A DNA stretch of 64,000 nt from Diabrotica undecimpunctata. Lineage: Eukaryota; Arthropoda; Insecta; Coleoptera; Chrysomelidae. The notes under the pieces were generated by a model. It did no database searches, had not been told where the DNA came from, and was given only the letters and a program-made list of their open reading frames with translations. How positions within the stretch are numbered: the stretch's first letter is position 1; each line of letters begins with the position of its first letter. The stretch is taken from the NCBI RefSeq assembly GCF_040954645.1, contig NC_092813.1, positions 21,893,235-21,957,234 of the forward strand, given 5' to 3'. The position numbers and the translations under genes are program-made. This document shows, piece by piece, positions 23,336 through 35,570 of the stretch.

Positions 23336-24606
23336 AATAAGCCGCAATTGAAAGTTAAAATAAGTTTATTGACGTTTGAATCTTTGATCTTTGATCTTGC
23401 ACTGATAACTTGTTTATACTTAAACAATTAATAGAAAAAAGAATAGGAGTTGGTACCAAAGTACATCTAGCCTTCCTCGAACTAGAAAGGTCAATGATAC
23501 AGTTTCAAGACTTAAATTGTGGCAAGCTTTACAACAAATCGACATTACTGCATACCTTTTAGGAATAATCACAGAAGTATACAGGGATAACACTACTTAG
23601 TACTTACCTAAAAATCGGAAATAGACTATTAGAGCCAATAAAAGTAACTAAATGACTAAAACAAGGGTGCAATATGTCACCCTTACTGTTTAATTTATAT
23701 ATTAAGGCAGCCCTCCAAAATTGGAAAAACCACTGCCAGGGAATGGGAATTCCCATAGAAATAACGTACTGTTTCCAGATGACCAAGTCGTCCTAGCTCA
23801 AGATTCTTATGACCTAGAATTTATGATGAAGCGTCTATACAGAGAATATGTAAAATGAGGGCAACAAGTCAGCATGAAGAAAACATAATATTTAGTTATC
23901 AATTCAGATGCAAGGTTTGAAGTGTTGATCAAAGAGGACGTGGAAATCAAACAACTGGAAACATTTAAATATTTAAGTGCACTCATTGCTAAGAACGGCT
24001 TGGGACAAACCGAAATTAATCACCGAATTAATCAGGGACGTAAAATTGTAGGATGTCTGAACTCCTTATGGTGGTATCGCAACTTTTCAAAAAGAAACAA
24101 AAAAGAATAGGACAAACCATGGTTGAATCAGTTCTTTGTTATTGCTCTGAAGTATGGACAATTAATGCAGACCTGAAGAGAAGATTGTTAGCAGTTTAAA
24201 TGGATTATTTAAGAAGAAGTGCGCTAGAACATCAAGGCAGGAAAGAAAGACCAACGAATCTATAAGAAATAACATAAATGCTACAGAAACAGTCATTGGC
24301 AGAATACAAAGAAGAGGTTCAAAATGGTTTGAACACCTATTGAGAATGCCTGACGAACCCCAAAAACTTCACAAATGGAAGCCCCCTGGAAGAAGAAAAA
24401 GAGGTAGAACATGACGCTTATAGAATGAAGAAATTAGAAGAGCGATGGAATCGAAAGGTTTGGAGGAAGAGCATGCCTTAAACCGGCAGGATTAGCAGAG
24501 AAGAACCGGAATACGGCGATAGCCGTCTCCAAAATGTATTGTATTTACAAGTTGGATTAATGTCAAACGTCAATAAACTTATTTTAACATTCAATTGTGG
24601 CTTATT
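23336..24606 (+). mobile_element. Inverted-repeat-bounded insertion carrying a non-LTR-type RT relic
   Basis: A 42-bp module begins at 23336 and its reverse complement ends at 24606; they differ at about two positions and share GTTTATTGACGTTT. The same module ends the Penelope-like relic at 10518-10559. Between the copies, on the plus strand, is an RT relic, 23435-24530: VGTKVHLAFLELERS, GLKQGCNMSPLLFNLYI with shifts, KQLETFKYLSALIAKNG, INQGRKIVGCLNSLWWYRN and GRRKRGR. The insertion splits the R1 relic. Confidence 0.7.
23435..24530 (+). pseudogene. Non-LTR-type reverse transcriptase relic
   Basis: Recognisable blocks in order: FLELERS (RT block A region), LLEPIKVTKGLKQGC with stops, NMSPLLFNLYI, FADDQ-like box near 23770 (FPDDQVVLAQDSYD), LETFKYLSALI, SEVWTINADLKRR, RRGSKWFEHLLRMPDEP, and a GRRKRGR basic tail. 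There are stop codons and shifts throughout. It is close in style to RTE-like C-terminal domains but distinct from the other RTE relics in the window. Confidence 0.65.
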
Positions 24607-24941
24607 CTCATTAAAATAGTAATTACTTTAAAATGCCACAAGAAAATAGCTTCAGAACAAAAGATAAGATTTTGATAAGAGAAGGGAGTGTTTCAAAAAT
24701 GTCGTCAGCCTTACAGTGGCCACCCCACTTTCGAAGTATGGTACGTGCGACAGTCAAATGCACACAAGTAAGAGAGGGTGGTTTTAGTTGGTAGGCAGTA
24801 TAATATTTACCTGAATCTTTGGCATTGCTATCTTTAGTACTTTAAATTAAACCCAAAATTTTAGGAACTCAAAATGGAGGTAGCATAAAAAAATTTCAAC
24901 CCCCTGCCCTCAGACAAATTCTGGGCACGCCACTGGTTATG

Positions 24942-25640
24942 CAAGGAAGGTTTTTATTTATACTAAAATAATTAACTAAAAACGAATAAATAGGTTTTTA
25001 AAACTAAATAGGTTTTTTATAGATATATTACTTAGAGTGTAAATTTTATGATATAGTACTTTCAAAATAAAAGTTGCAGTATCTACTCTTCTGTATTTTA
25101 ACTCTGTAAGTTTCAGCATGACCGGTACCTTCTCAAATTGTTTCAATTTTTTTGAATTTTGAGTTTGTCTTTTGGGGTTGCAGATCAACCTTAATATTTG
25201 ACATCGCTGTACTGGTTGTTGCTACCCACGACAAAATCGTTGAGTAAGCTTTGAAAAACTGCCAACATGAATCACTTGTGACCAAATCGTAAAAGAATTC
25301 AGTGATTATAAAATTACAATATAAATACTCTGATTGGAGTATGAATCCTAATTAGACATAATTGTATAGCGTTTAATAAATATTTTGCATCTTGGTCGTT
25401 CTGTTATTTCTGTATAAAACAGGTTGATTTTTATTCTTAAATTGACAATTTACAGTATGAAAATATTATACCCCTCCAGTACCCCCTCGAAAATTTTAAA
25501 TAACAAAGGGGGTAGTATGACACATAGTTAGAAAGGGATTTTAGTCCTTTGTTCATCAATATAAAGTATTTTAAGTTTGGTGCAATCATAACTGGGAAAA
25601 TTGATTTTTAAGATGTAAAATTTTGATAATGTCTCTATCA
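24942..25640. other. No gene seen
   Basis: AT-rich DNA with a GGGGGTAGTATGACAC stretch near 25508. It may include the 3' flank of the mariner-like relic to the right, but no inverted terminus was identified. Confidence 0.5.
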
Positions 25641-25739
25641 CAAACCTTTAGGTTCAATGAAGACAATAATGTCACATAATATTTAGAATGTGTTTTTCAA
25701 TGTACTTTACAATTAAATTAAATGTTAAAAATGACCACC

Positions 25740-26697
25740 ATTCACTTAAATCAGCAATACTGTTTGGTTTATTTAAATATACTTTTGATTTTCAATAACC
25801 CCATAAGACGTAATTGAGAGGAGTCAAATCGGGGGATCTCTCCGGCCATTCGATCGTTCCAAGTCTTCCAATCCACCTATTGGGAAAAACCTCGTTTAAA
25901 TAATTTCTAATTATACGTGGAAAATGCGTCTTTTTGGTAGCAAATAGATCACTTTATCTCATTGGGATGATTACCATCAGGAAAAAATTTCGTAATGTAG
26001 ACACTAAAAAGTTTATCAAAAAATCTAGATAAACCTCATCATTAACTGTCCTCCTTTAAAAAAAATAAGGACCAATAATTTTATTGTTAATGAGACCAGC
26101 CCAAACGTTAACTTTTTAAGCCCGTGTGAGTCTCACACACCCAGTGAGGATTTTCTCTGCTCCAATATCTACACTTCTGTTTGTTAACCGTTCCGTTTAA
26201 ATAAAACGTCGCTTCATCGGAAAACACTATTTTGTTTACGAACTGCAAATTTGCGTTCATTCTGTCCATCATCATTTCACAGAGTTCTTGCCTTCTATCA
26301 GGATCATCTTTATTTAACTTCTGAACCAACTGAACTTTGTAAGGGTGATATTTTTTTAATAAAAAACTCTGAAAATAGATAATTTACTTACATGATTGAC
26401 GGCGGCATGTTCTCGAGTTGTCTTATGAGGATTATCCTCAATCTCTAGAAGTACATCTAACTTTTTTTCATTAGTAAATTTAAAATTTTTACCTGGTTTT
26501 TCAATATTTTTTACATGTCCGGTATAACAAAACTTCTTTTTAATTTTGCTAATAAACTGCGAAACTTGTTGACCATAGTATTGATTTTTAAACATTTCAC
26601 AAAACTCCTTTTGAATTCTTGTTTTGTTACTACAAGCAATCATGATTAAAATGTGAGTCTTGGACAAATGAGCCATAATTAAATTTAATACCCGCAC
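25740..26697 (-). pseudogene. Mariner/Tc1-like transposase relic
   Basis: The ATG near 26697 starts an HTH region (YYGQQVSQFISKIKKKF, KLDVLLEIEDNPHKTTREHA). After a shift: HPYKVQLVQKLNKDDPDRRQ (26350 region), FVNKIVFSDEATFYLNG with the first catalytic Asp, CRYWSRENPHWV, KVNVWAGL, and near 25860 FPNRWIGRLGTIEWPERS. The segment expected to hold the second Asp is degenerate, with a stop. Resembles transposase-like proteins abundant in insect genomes. Not functional. Confidence 0.7.
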
Positions 26698-26919
26698 AAA
26701 TATTATGGACGTCTTTTAGTGACTTTAAATACCTAAATGATAGCAGCCTGCTAGATTCATATTAATTGTTTATTTGGCTTTTTGACTAATATTTTATTAT
26801 CTTCAAAGTTTTTTCCTTAATGTTTGGCAGAACAGATACGAATTATTTCTGAAGTATATTTTAATCGACTAGGCAATATTTCTGATTTAAAAGTTAGGAT
26901 AACAGAATAAATTAACAAA

Positions 26920-27780
26920 ATAACCTCCGTGGTCATAAAAAACGTTGGAAAAAAAAAACAACAATTAACATCCTTCTCTGGATATGCTAATGGCAAATTG
27001 GATACAAGATATGCAACGAAAGTTTACAGAAAACCAAACAATGAGTTATTTTAATTACCACTAAAACCACAACGTAATCATCAAAAAAGATTTATATGAT
27101 AGGGATCAAAATATTTGCTCCAACAAAAATGTATTTTAGAAAGAGAAAACCGACTAATAAAGGTTTTGACAAAAAATGATAGTCATTGTGATTTATGAAC
27201 AAGAAATTCCACAAGGTAAAAGAAAGAAAACAACAAAAACCACTAGAAAACCAGAAACACAATTTTTAAAGGGCTTATAAAAAAAGCTAAAAAGGATAGG
27301 TAATAAGTTTCACATCAACTTTCAAATCAACTAATATACTCAGATCCATCGTGTCCAAAACCTAACAATACACAAGAGAAATCAAAGAACTCCGTCTATA
27401 AAATACCCCGTTAATACAACAACTTCTATGTCGAAGAGACCGCAAGACCACAAGTGTCAGGAAAAATGAGCGTGACCTTTACATACGTCATCAAAACTGA
27501 GACTTTGATCTACCACAGGTATGCAAACATGGCAGACAATGACATGAGATAATGGATGATCAAAGGGTATAATGCAACCATGCATCAATATTCGGGAAAG
27601 ATACATGAAAAAGAGAAAAATCGAAGAAACAGCTCTCATCCTATTTATTGAAGAAAAATGTGTAACAAACTCATAAGCAAAATGTAGCAGGCTTTTGTTG
27701 CCAATACTAAAAGAAAAAGTCAACAACAAGAATATACCAGCAATAGCCAAGAAAAGTAGAAGGCACATCGTCCAGTCCTC
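26920..27780 (+). pseudogene. Penelope-like element relic
   Basis: Plus-strand traces: NGKLDTRYATKVYRKPN near 26990 (Penelope RT C-terminal pattern), LERENRLIKVLTKNDS near 27140, and a C-terminal block KRKIEETALILFIEEKC, LLLPILKEKVNNKNIPAIA near 27610-27750. Many stops and shifts. The frame is cut at about 27785 by the 3' end of the RTE-like element on the minus strand. Confidence 0.6.
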
Positions 27781-27785
27781 CTCAG

Positions 27786-30430
27786 TCTTAATCCCGTTTT
27801 TTCTTGATGTCCCTCAATCCTTCCCTGTCCTGGGCTAGTTATTCGGCTTCATGTTACCTCTGTTTAATTATTAATTTTGATTATTTCCTTTCCTTCATCT
27901 CTACCCTTGACTATCAGTTTTTCCGTCGTACCTGTTATTCTAGCAATGTGTTCAAAATACTGCAAATATCTCTATTGTATTTGCTTAAGCAATCTATCCT
28001 TTACTTTAAGTTGTTCTAATATTGATACGTTAGTGCGATGATTAATCCAGGATATTCTTAACATGCGGCAATATACCCACATTTCAAAAGCGTCTAGTTT
28101 ATTTTTATCCGCTTTGTTTAAGGTCCACGTTTCGGGTGCGTATGTGCCTATGGGAAAACTGGGTGCCCTTACCAGCCTTAGTTTTGTGTGTATTGTTATG
28201 CTGGAATTTTTCCAAATTGTTACCAGTTTTATCATAGCAGTTCTAGCAATAGTCAACCTTCTACATATCTCTCTGTTACACCCTCCGTCATTTGTTATTA
28301 GGGACCCTAGGTATATGAAACTATTTACTACTTCAAAGCCTCCAATTTCTTGAATATAATGAAAATTATTCCGAGCTCTGTCCACTATCATAGTCTTTTT
28401 CTTACTCCTATTTGGCTTTAGTCCATATGTTTTGCTTTCCTTCTCCCGACATCTCATTATGTCTTCCATTTCTTCTTAATTTGTTGCGATTATTAAAGTG
28501 TCATCAGCATATCTCAAGTTACTGATTTTTTGACCTCCTACTGATACTCCATCCTTCCATTCGTCTAGTACCTTTCGCATAATGTGTTCGCTGTAGATAT
28601 TAAACAGAGTTGGCGAGATTATGCATCCCTGCCTGACACCTGCCTTTATTCTGAAATAATCGGAATGGGTGTTGTTTATTTTTACTGTGCACTTATTATT
28701 TTCATATAGACTTCTAATTAGTTGAATTAAGTGGTAGGGTGTTCCCATTTCCGCTAGTATGAACCATAGCTGCTGTCAGTTGATTTTATCGAAGGCCTTT
28801 GTGTAAGCCACAAAGCACATAAGCATAGGAGTATTGAATTTACGAGTTTTTTTGATTAGCTGTCTGATATTAAGGATGTATTATCTTGTGCCTTTTCCTA
28901 GGAAAAATCCCGCTTGTTCTTCTGATATCTGAGGCAATAGAAAAGCTTTTAGTCTTTCAGATATTACATGAAGTAGAACCTTGCTTGCATGGGATAGTAG
29001 GGTTAACATTCTGTAGTTGCTCCAATTTAGCGGAGTTCCTTTTTTGAATATAGGGATAAAAGTGGATGTTGTCCAGTCGTTGGGCCACTCTACGGTTTAC
29101 CAAATCTTTTTGCAGATCATATGCATAACATTTACTTTAGCATCTTCAGACTCTTTTAAAACTTCTGCGGTGATTTGGTCTGTGCCAGGAGATTTTCTAT
29201 TTTTTAACTTTTTGATTGCTTTTTCTACCTCTGACTTTAGAATGTTTGGTTATCTCTCTGCATTGAACTCGTCGTGATTTGCATTCCGGGGATCATCTAC
29301 ATAATATAGACTTTGACAATATTTTCTTTATCATACCTCCGCAATCCCTTTCGTGTCATTTATAATATGTTGATTTTGATCCATTATTGTTTGTGTGATT
29401 GGTTTAAATTCCCTGGATAGATATCGGACTTTGCTATATAGCTCATGGGATTCATACCGGTTTGCACGTCTCTCTAGTTCTTCGCATTATTCATTTATAT
29501 GTTTGTTTTTATCATTTCTACATGCTCTTTTAATTTTTCTATTTAACCTTGCTAATTCATTTTTGTTGCTGTCGTTTTGATATATGAGAGATTTGATTCT
29601 CCTTCGCTCTTCAAGAAGTTGCAGCGTTTTGTCTGTCATCCAGTGTTTTCTCTTGATGATCTTTTTTTCAGTTTTGGTTCTTTTTACAGATGTTTCTATG
29701 ACATTTCTAAAACCTTTTCACATTTCTTCTGGGTTGTCATGTGTGTTCAATATACTAGTTTCCTTTAATGCATCTCTAAATGTTTTCGGATTTGAAATCT
29801 CCAGCCTGTTTTGATTTTGATGGGTTATTGTCCTTCTGAGCTTTATCTTGAAGCAAGCCCATAACAATTTATGATCGGATCCACAATCAGCTTTTGGTCT
29901 AGTTTTTACGTTTGTAAAACATGACTTCGATCTGCTCCTAATCAATATGTAGTCGATTTGGTTCGTGTATTCTCCATTTGGGCTGGTCCACGTCGATAAA
30001 CGACGGGCATGATGTTCGAACATTTTGTTTATAATGGCCACACTGTTTTCGATTCCAAAATCCAATAAAGGTTCGCCTTGGCTGTTTCTAATACCTGACC
30101 CATAGTTTCTTACATTTTGGATGTTATCGTTTCTTGTTTCTCCTACCTTAGCGTTAAAATCGCCCATGATTATGAGTGGCTGATTAGATGAAATATTTTA
30201 TATTGTGTCTTCAATAACGGAGTATACGTCTTTCACTTTATTGACTACCACGTCTGAGGTTGGCATATAGACCTGAAGAATGTGCATTTTGTTTGGTGAT
30301 GCTAAGTAAGGTTATTTTTATAAGTCTTTTATCCGTTGGTAATAATACACGTATTGTGAAACTTTTTTAGTCACCATAATTGCAACACCATTTCTTCCTG
30401 TGTTATTTGTTCCCAATATATTGAAATGAT
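27786..30430 (-). pseudogene. RTE-like non-LTR element, 5'-truncated, decayed (copy 1 of 2)
   Basis: Minus strand from about 30425: endonuclease (NTGRNGVAIMVTKK, MGDFNAKVGETRND, YTNQIDYILI, CGSDHKLLW), RT (FKNRKSPGTDQITAE region with shifts, RAGVRQGCIISPTLFNIYS, LRYADDTLIIA, FIYLGSLITNDGG) and C-terminal domain (PETWTLNKADKNKLDAFEMW, CRMLRISWINH). The 3' end is at about 27786 (CCTCCTCAG on the plus strand). The second copy is at 57350-58815 and ends at the same 3' sequence. Confidence 0.8.
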
Positions 30431-31889
30431 TTCAATATGTTAAAAAGGATACAACTTAAATGGATTTTTATATGAGTTTGTTGTTCATAAATTTCATGAA
30501 GCCATCACAATGTGGGTTCGACTCTGAAATAAAAGAGAGAAAAAGATTAGTAAATTGTTAAATAAATTAATTTTGACTTACCTGGTATAGTGTTAATAAT
30601 TTCTGAATAGTATAGTTGCCTAGTGTATAGGTGAATCGTCTAAACCTTAAAAAGAATAAAAAAAGAAGAATTCTTAAAAAATATTTAAACATAGAAATTT
30701 TAAAAAACGTCAGAAAATAAACTGTCAAGCAAGTCTGTGGGAGCTAAATTAATAGGGGTTTTGTTAAATAAGAAATTACAATGATGTGGAGATGAAAAGA
30801 ATAAATTGTATTAGCATTGTAATAGAATAAGTTTTATATCTGATCATTTTTTTTTATAAATTCCCAAATTAGATGTGATTAAAGTGATTATGAGAAATTA
30901 ATGTGGATTGACAAATGTGTCAGAACAGGATAGTTTTATGGTTTAAAAAAATAGAAGACGAAAAGAAAAAGAACGTTGGTTGCTGTTAGCAATGGATAAT
31001 AGGTTTTTTTGGGGAGGCCGACGAGGATTTTTCGACGAAGGGGAGCCCTGAAACTGTGGAATAGGTCGGGAGTTTTTTTTTTAACTCGTCTAATTAGAAT
31101 TTTAGTTTTTCCACAGTTTCCACAGCAGAGATATCCAGAATTTGTTCCAGACAGTAAAAGAAACAATTTGACTTATAAATTATTATTGGAGTATAGAAAT
31201 GTCATTTAAATTGAGAAAATTAAAATTCATGAATTAACATAATTGCGATAGGCCTTAAAAAAATTAAAAATATTAATGATCACTAAATTAAAAATAGAAT
31301 AGTACGTACCTAGTTGTCTTTAAATAAATCAGAACTGTTTTAAAGTGAGGTTGGATAATAATTTTGGGGATCATTTGAAATTTTGATTATATTTGAATGC
31401 AAGTTAAAAGTCAGCGGAATAAAGTGTTCATTTTCTTTTTCTTTATAGTTCATTTAAACACTTTATAAAGTTGCAATATTTATTTAGTTTTTAGGTACTT
31501 GTAGAGAGTCTCCACATTTTGTAATAAATTTTTTTTGTCACGACACTAAACCACATTAAGATTTATACGATTCCTATTTTTGTAAATTATTAAAGGCAAC
31601 CCAAGTTGCAGACGAATTTTATTGTTTATATTAAATTTGTTCAATATTAGTAAATAACGTGCTTCATTTGGGTTAATTTATCAAAAGTCTAAAGTAAATT
31701 TTGGTTTAATTTCTTTTTGAACTCTACCAGGAGACTACAGAGTCGACGTCACACAGTGACAGATTGCTTAGAACACATAATTGAGCTAGCTGAGGTATAT
31801 ATTAAATTAAACAACGAACCACATATTTTAAAAATTACAACATTTATTATAAATAAAAATAAAATTAATAAAATACAACTTTTTCAATA
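30431..31889. other. No gene seen
   Basis: AT-rich sequence. Opposed short frames at 30936-31209 share a locally G-rich segment (GGGGAGGCCGACGAGGA near 31011) but have no recognised motif. Confidence 0.55.
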
Positions 31890-32600
31890 TATACAACACG
31901 ATCAGCCGTTCGGAAGTGTCCTTGTCCTTTTCAAAGGGTCTCCGAAAGTCCGCATATATCTAAATCCTCTCTTTCGACTTCTCGTTGTAGTATATGCAGT
32001 TTGCCTGGTTGCAAAAATCCTCGAAAATTTCAGGTTGCTTTTCCCATTATTTTCTTAACTGAAAATCTGATTTTCTTCCATGCGCCAATTTTGCATGTGT
32101 TGCCTGGTTGCTCACAAACACATGCCCGGTAGCCCATGTGACACTAGATGGCCCGGAATCATCCGAGCGCCGATCGCTCATCGGATCGCTAAGCATATCT
32201 AACTGATTCGATACATTCATGATGGTGTAGTCACGTTAATATAATCGGGTGGTTTCCCCTTGCCTACCTGATCGCAGTATCACGGCCGGTTGAATCAGTA
32301 TGTGATATCCGTCCGTGAGTATCTGTCATTAAGCCAACAGTAGAAATGATTCCGCTATAACTTTAATGAAGTAATGTCATACGTGCTGCCCTATACCATG
32401 TCCTCAGTTGGTCCACGGGTGCATATTTGCTAAAACCTTATTCACACCTATTTCATTTTACACATTTACCTATCAGCCAGTGGGAGGGGTTGAGGATTCC
32501 ACCGCCCGTCCGTACGGAAGTACAGAAGAGTCCCTACTTAATTCAGAACTCTTCCTCCACGCAAGCTGGGAAGGACACGGACTACACTAACACACATACA
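31890..32600. other. GC-richer island, unassigned
   Basis: Base composition rises clearly against the AT-rich flanks (for example 32090-32330 and 32470-32585). Short frames exist, but none carries a recognised domain, and no inverted termini, tRNA-like A/B boxes or LTR ends were found. It could be an untranslated part of an unrecognised mobile element or a host regulatory region. Confidence 0.35.
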
Positions 32601-33740
32601 CAAATACATAATGCACAAATAAGATATAAAGGACACACAAAAATATTTAAATTTGTCCCGAGAGCACAAAATACATCATGAGATTTTTTTAGCCAAAATT
32701 ATGGTTCTTGCCTACAACTTTGGCGGTTACATACACCCTTTCCATACAATTTTTAAATATGTAATCTTAAAAATCTTTGAAAACGATTTCTGGAGTGGAA
32801 ATCTATAGATCTAATGTTAGTTAAAATGTAATCTTCATTACTATTAATAATTATTGTGGATTAACCCCACATAAACACATTTTTAGTTATTTTGTCACTC
32901 ATCGACTGAAATATAATTCATGTCCCAGTACCCGCCAGTGTTTATATAATTGGCTGAAATATTCTTAACTATTAAGAAATCTACTATGTATATCTTATTT
33001 CTTTCTCTAATGTAATAAAATATTAGGACCCAGTAAATAACTATAAGTTGTTCTATATGTGTGTATATTCTATTATTGTATTCGTTAAATTGTATCACAT
33101 GACATTCTTCACGTCTCCGTGAGAACAATAATAGCAAGGATACATCAATGCTCTGTATGCAGGATGCTATATTTTAAATTTTTTATCTACTCATATTCTA
33201 TTATCTAAAAGTTATCACATGATATCTCGTACGTTACGATCGGCCATTACCAACGAAGTTATACCAATGAACACACGAAATCCGAATCCAGAATTATTGG
33301 ACTTTGACGACCGTGTCACCGAACAACGGTGTTCGGTGACCGTGTAGCCAAAGATATCTACTCAGTCATAAATGCGGGAAAATTTTTTTAAAACACTGTT
33401 TATTTACGGATACCTACACAGGTTATTTATTTATTTCGTAATCGACAACGACAACATCATGTCATACATCAAAGACAACGTAGCCTAAAGTCATAATTAT
33501 GGCGATAAGATATTGAACAATAGACAGAATTGTGCTATTGTGATTGTTGCGAAAATTATAAGTTCCTTTTAGTCATGAATGTACCAATAATTGGAATGGT
33601 TGTGTATTTTAACAGTAAAAACATTTTGTCGTTCAATACAGAAAGAAAAAACGATCTATCTATGCAGAGATAGATGCAGTCTATATATGCAGAGATCTAT
33701 GCGATAATTTAAACACATCCGATCGATTTGAATTCTACCG
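32601..33740. other. No gene seen; contains one hairpin
   Basis: AT-rich intergenic DNA. The only structure noted is the 9-bp hairpin with flanking 8-bp direct repeats at 33309-33345. Confidence 0.5.
33309..33345. repeat. Hairpin flanked by direct repeats
   Basis: CACCGAACA (33317-33325), a 4-base loop and TGTTCGGTG (33330-33338) form a perfect 9-bp stem. GACCGTGT occurs on both sides (33309-33316 and 33338-33345). Role unknown; it could be a small insertion footprint. Confidence 0.7.
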
Positions 33741-33749
33741 AACAACTGT

Positions 33750-34690
33750 AAAGAAAAGTTCGTTTCATTTTTCTTTGACTTAGAAAATTGTGTTGGCGAC
33801 AGAAACCCTACTGTAATTTCGAATTCTTTTCTATAAGCTAAATAGTCTAATCTCGTATATCTAAGCCAGTTGTTTTTGCATGCCTTGTAAAAAGCACTTT
33901 ACCTACATAACGCCAATCAAGGATTATTTGTCATCTTAGCTTTAATAGTTAATTTGTGGACAACATATTCTAAAACTGTTTTCTATTGGTATGTTAAGAA
34001 AACACTATGTTTATACGGTGTTCAGCCACAATTGTGGATAACAGTTTCTATTGTGTTATAAAGTTTTAACATACATGTTTAATTCTGTTACCAATATGTT
34101 AACTAACAATATATTCATAATACCATACTGATAATAATATTATATGATTTTACCTATTTCAGCTACTGTAGAATCACCTAAATCTCTTTGCCAGACATTT
34201 CTCGGGAACTAATTGGAATTGGTTTATTTATGTACCACGAAAGGAAAAGAAATAACATAAACCAGGAATATATAAAAATGGATAAAAATGTAAACAGTTT
34301 AGAGCTGTGTTCTATGGAATCGTCAATCAAGACATGTATATCTGATCGTATGTGGTTTGTTTCCTTCATAAAAAGTAGTTCACATAATGTAAAAACAATG
34401 AATAATTATAATTGAAGAACTATCTGATAAATTGTGAGTAGGTATCTTTTGTAGCGTATTTCAAGCTTCTTCTAGATATTTGTAGTATTATCACAAATAT
34501 ATTTAATAAGCGATCTAAAAGGGTGTAAAGTAAATTTCTTTCTTGATTCCCTTTTAACCAATGTGAGCTACCATTGCATTAGCTATGTTCTTCTGTCAGT
34601 CAATTCTCGTAATTAGTTTTCAGAATGTTTTGCTTTCTTTGTGCAAAATTCAAAGTAAAGGATATTTTGTTGAGCCATATGGCTCACACT
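33750..34690. repeat. Dispersed noncoding repeat, copy 2
   Basis: It has the same order of conserved blocks as 12950-13960, in the same orientation: TCTTTGAC, TTTTGCATGCCTTGTAAAAA, ATCAAGGATTATTTGTCA, GGTGTTCAGC, TACCACGAAAG and TTAGAGCTGTGTT. Indels are numerous, so both copies are old. Confidence 0.6.
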
Positions 34691-34939
34691 CTTTAGAACT
34701 TTAGGAAGATCTGTAACTTTCAGTTTATTAACAAGGGGACACACGGTAAAAATACATAATTAAGAGGTGCCAATCTTTAGCAAGAACATAATATTCAGAA
34801 AGGCGCTTAACATCGCCCCTCACTATGGGCGATATAATCTCAGCAAATCCTCTTCCATGCACTGTTTTGTAAAACTGGATCTAGGATGCCGAGCCACCAA
34901 ATAGCAAGAACTCTTTGATTGTGGATGTAAAATTAAGGA

Positions 34940-35310
34940 TGCTAGCTTCTATACTGTTCACTACATAAACTCCTGTTCAAAATAAAGTTTAAATTGATCC
35001 GTATAAAACACAATATTTTGTAATTATTTGCTATGGTGTGAATTTTCATATGGTACATCTAAAGACATATTAAAAACTTTCATATTATTGAACTAACCAA
35101 CTGTTTAAAACGAATTTCACATTTCTTGGGTTTTCTTCAATGTGAACTTTCAAATGTCTAGCTAAAAACTTTTATAAGTAAGCTGCCTAAACAAATGTTG
35201 CTTTTTTTCGCATACTTGCACAATTTTCAACTTTTATAGGTAAACTACTATACAAATAAACTGCTTAAAACAAAATTTTATACTTGATGTTTAACCAGCA
35301 AGCGACGAAG
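34940..35310 (-). pseudogene. Degenerate C2H2 zinc-finger array fragment
   Basis: Minus strand: CFKQFICIVVYL, CEKKQHLFRQLTYKS, LARHLKVHIEENPRNVKF and YHMKIHTIANNYKILC. The H-x3-H spacing followed by a decayed TGEKP-type linker (IEENPRNVKF, TIANNYKI) recurs at about 84-base intervals, as in tandem C2H2 fingers. Stops and shifts interrupt it. It is likely a host zinc-finger gene relic; no evidence it is expressed. Confidence 0.45.
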
Positions 35311-35570
35311 ACGCGCTTTAGGCATTAATTTATCGTGCTCGTTAAATAATAATTATTGAAATAAATTTAAAAGAAATTAAGTATAAAAGTGAAAGTGATT
35401 TGAATACTGAATATTAAAATGGTGAGTAGATATAGAAATATATTTTTTTCATCTATTTGGATTCCGATCTGCAATTAGTTATAAGTATTATCCAATTTCC
35501 ATGAACTGGTATCACAACGAAAGCTGTAAGACAGCACCGGTTTTAGTCGAATTTTCAATCCATTTAAAAT

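Larger units (their letters stand above)
22803..24800 (+). pseudogene. Old R1-clade relic (ORF2 C-terminus and 3'UTR), interrupted
   Basis: 22803-23335 reads WTITGYVPLHVLAVEKRHLY, then, with shifts, the region of the C-terminal knuckle (EYSDIVTHRILEC, with a stop replacing a knuckle residue) and VIKKKEEEE, all matching the two young R1 copies. After an insertion (23336-24606), the 3'UTR resumes at about 24685 (GCCTTACAGTGGCCACCCC; copy B has the same block at 53266) and at about 24770. It is far more diverged than copies A and B. Confidence 0.8.
22559..24935. mobile_element. Terminal-inverted-repeat element, class uncertain, carrying nested retroelement relics
   Basis: The left end reads CACTATGGCGCACCCAGA, and the right end on the opposite strand reads CAGTGGCGTGCCCAGA: the same sequence apart from a 2-base gap and three changes. 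Both are followed inward by G-rich runs. GTTATG flanks both sides. The interior is made of an R1 relic and an RT relic, so no transposase is visible and the element is non-autonomous or was split by insertions. Superfamily is not settled. Confidence 0.55.

Noticed and set aside
27804..28353. Plus-strand ORFs of 70-100 codons
   Set aside because: Antisense of RTE-like RT C-terminal motifs that read clearly on the minus strand.
30500..30530. GGGTTCGACTC, a tRNA B-box-like word
   Set aside because: No A box at the right distance and no cloverleaf by eye.
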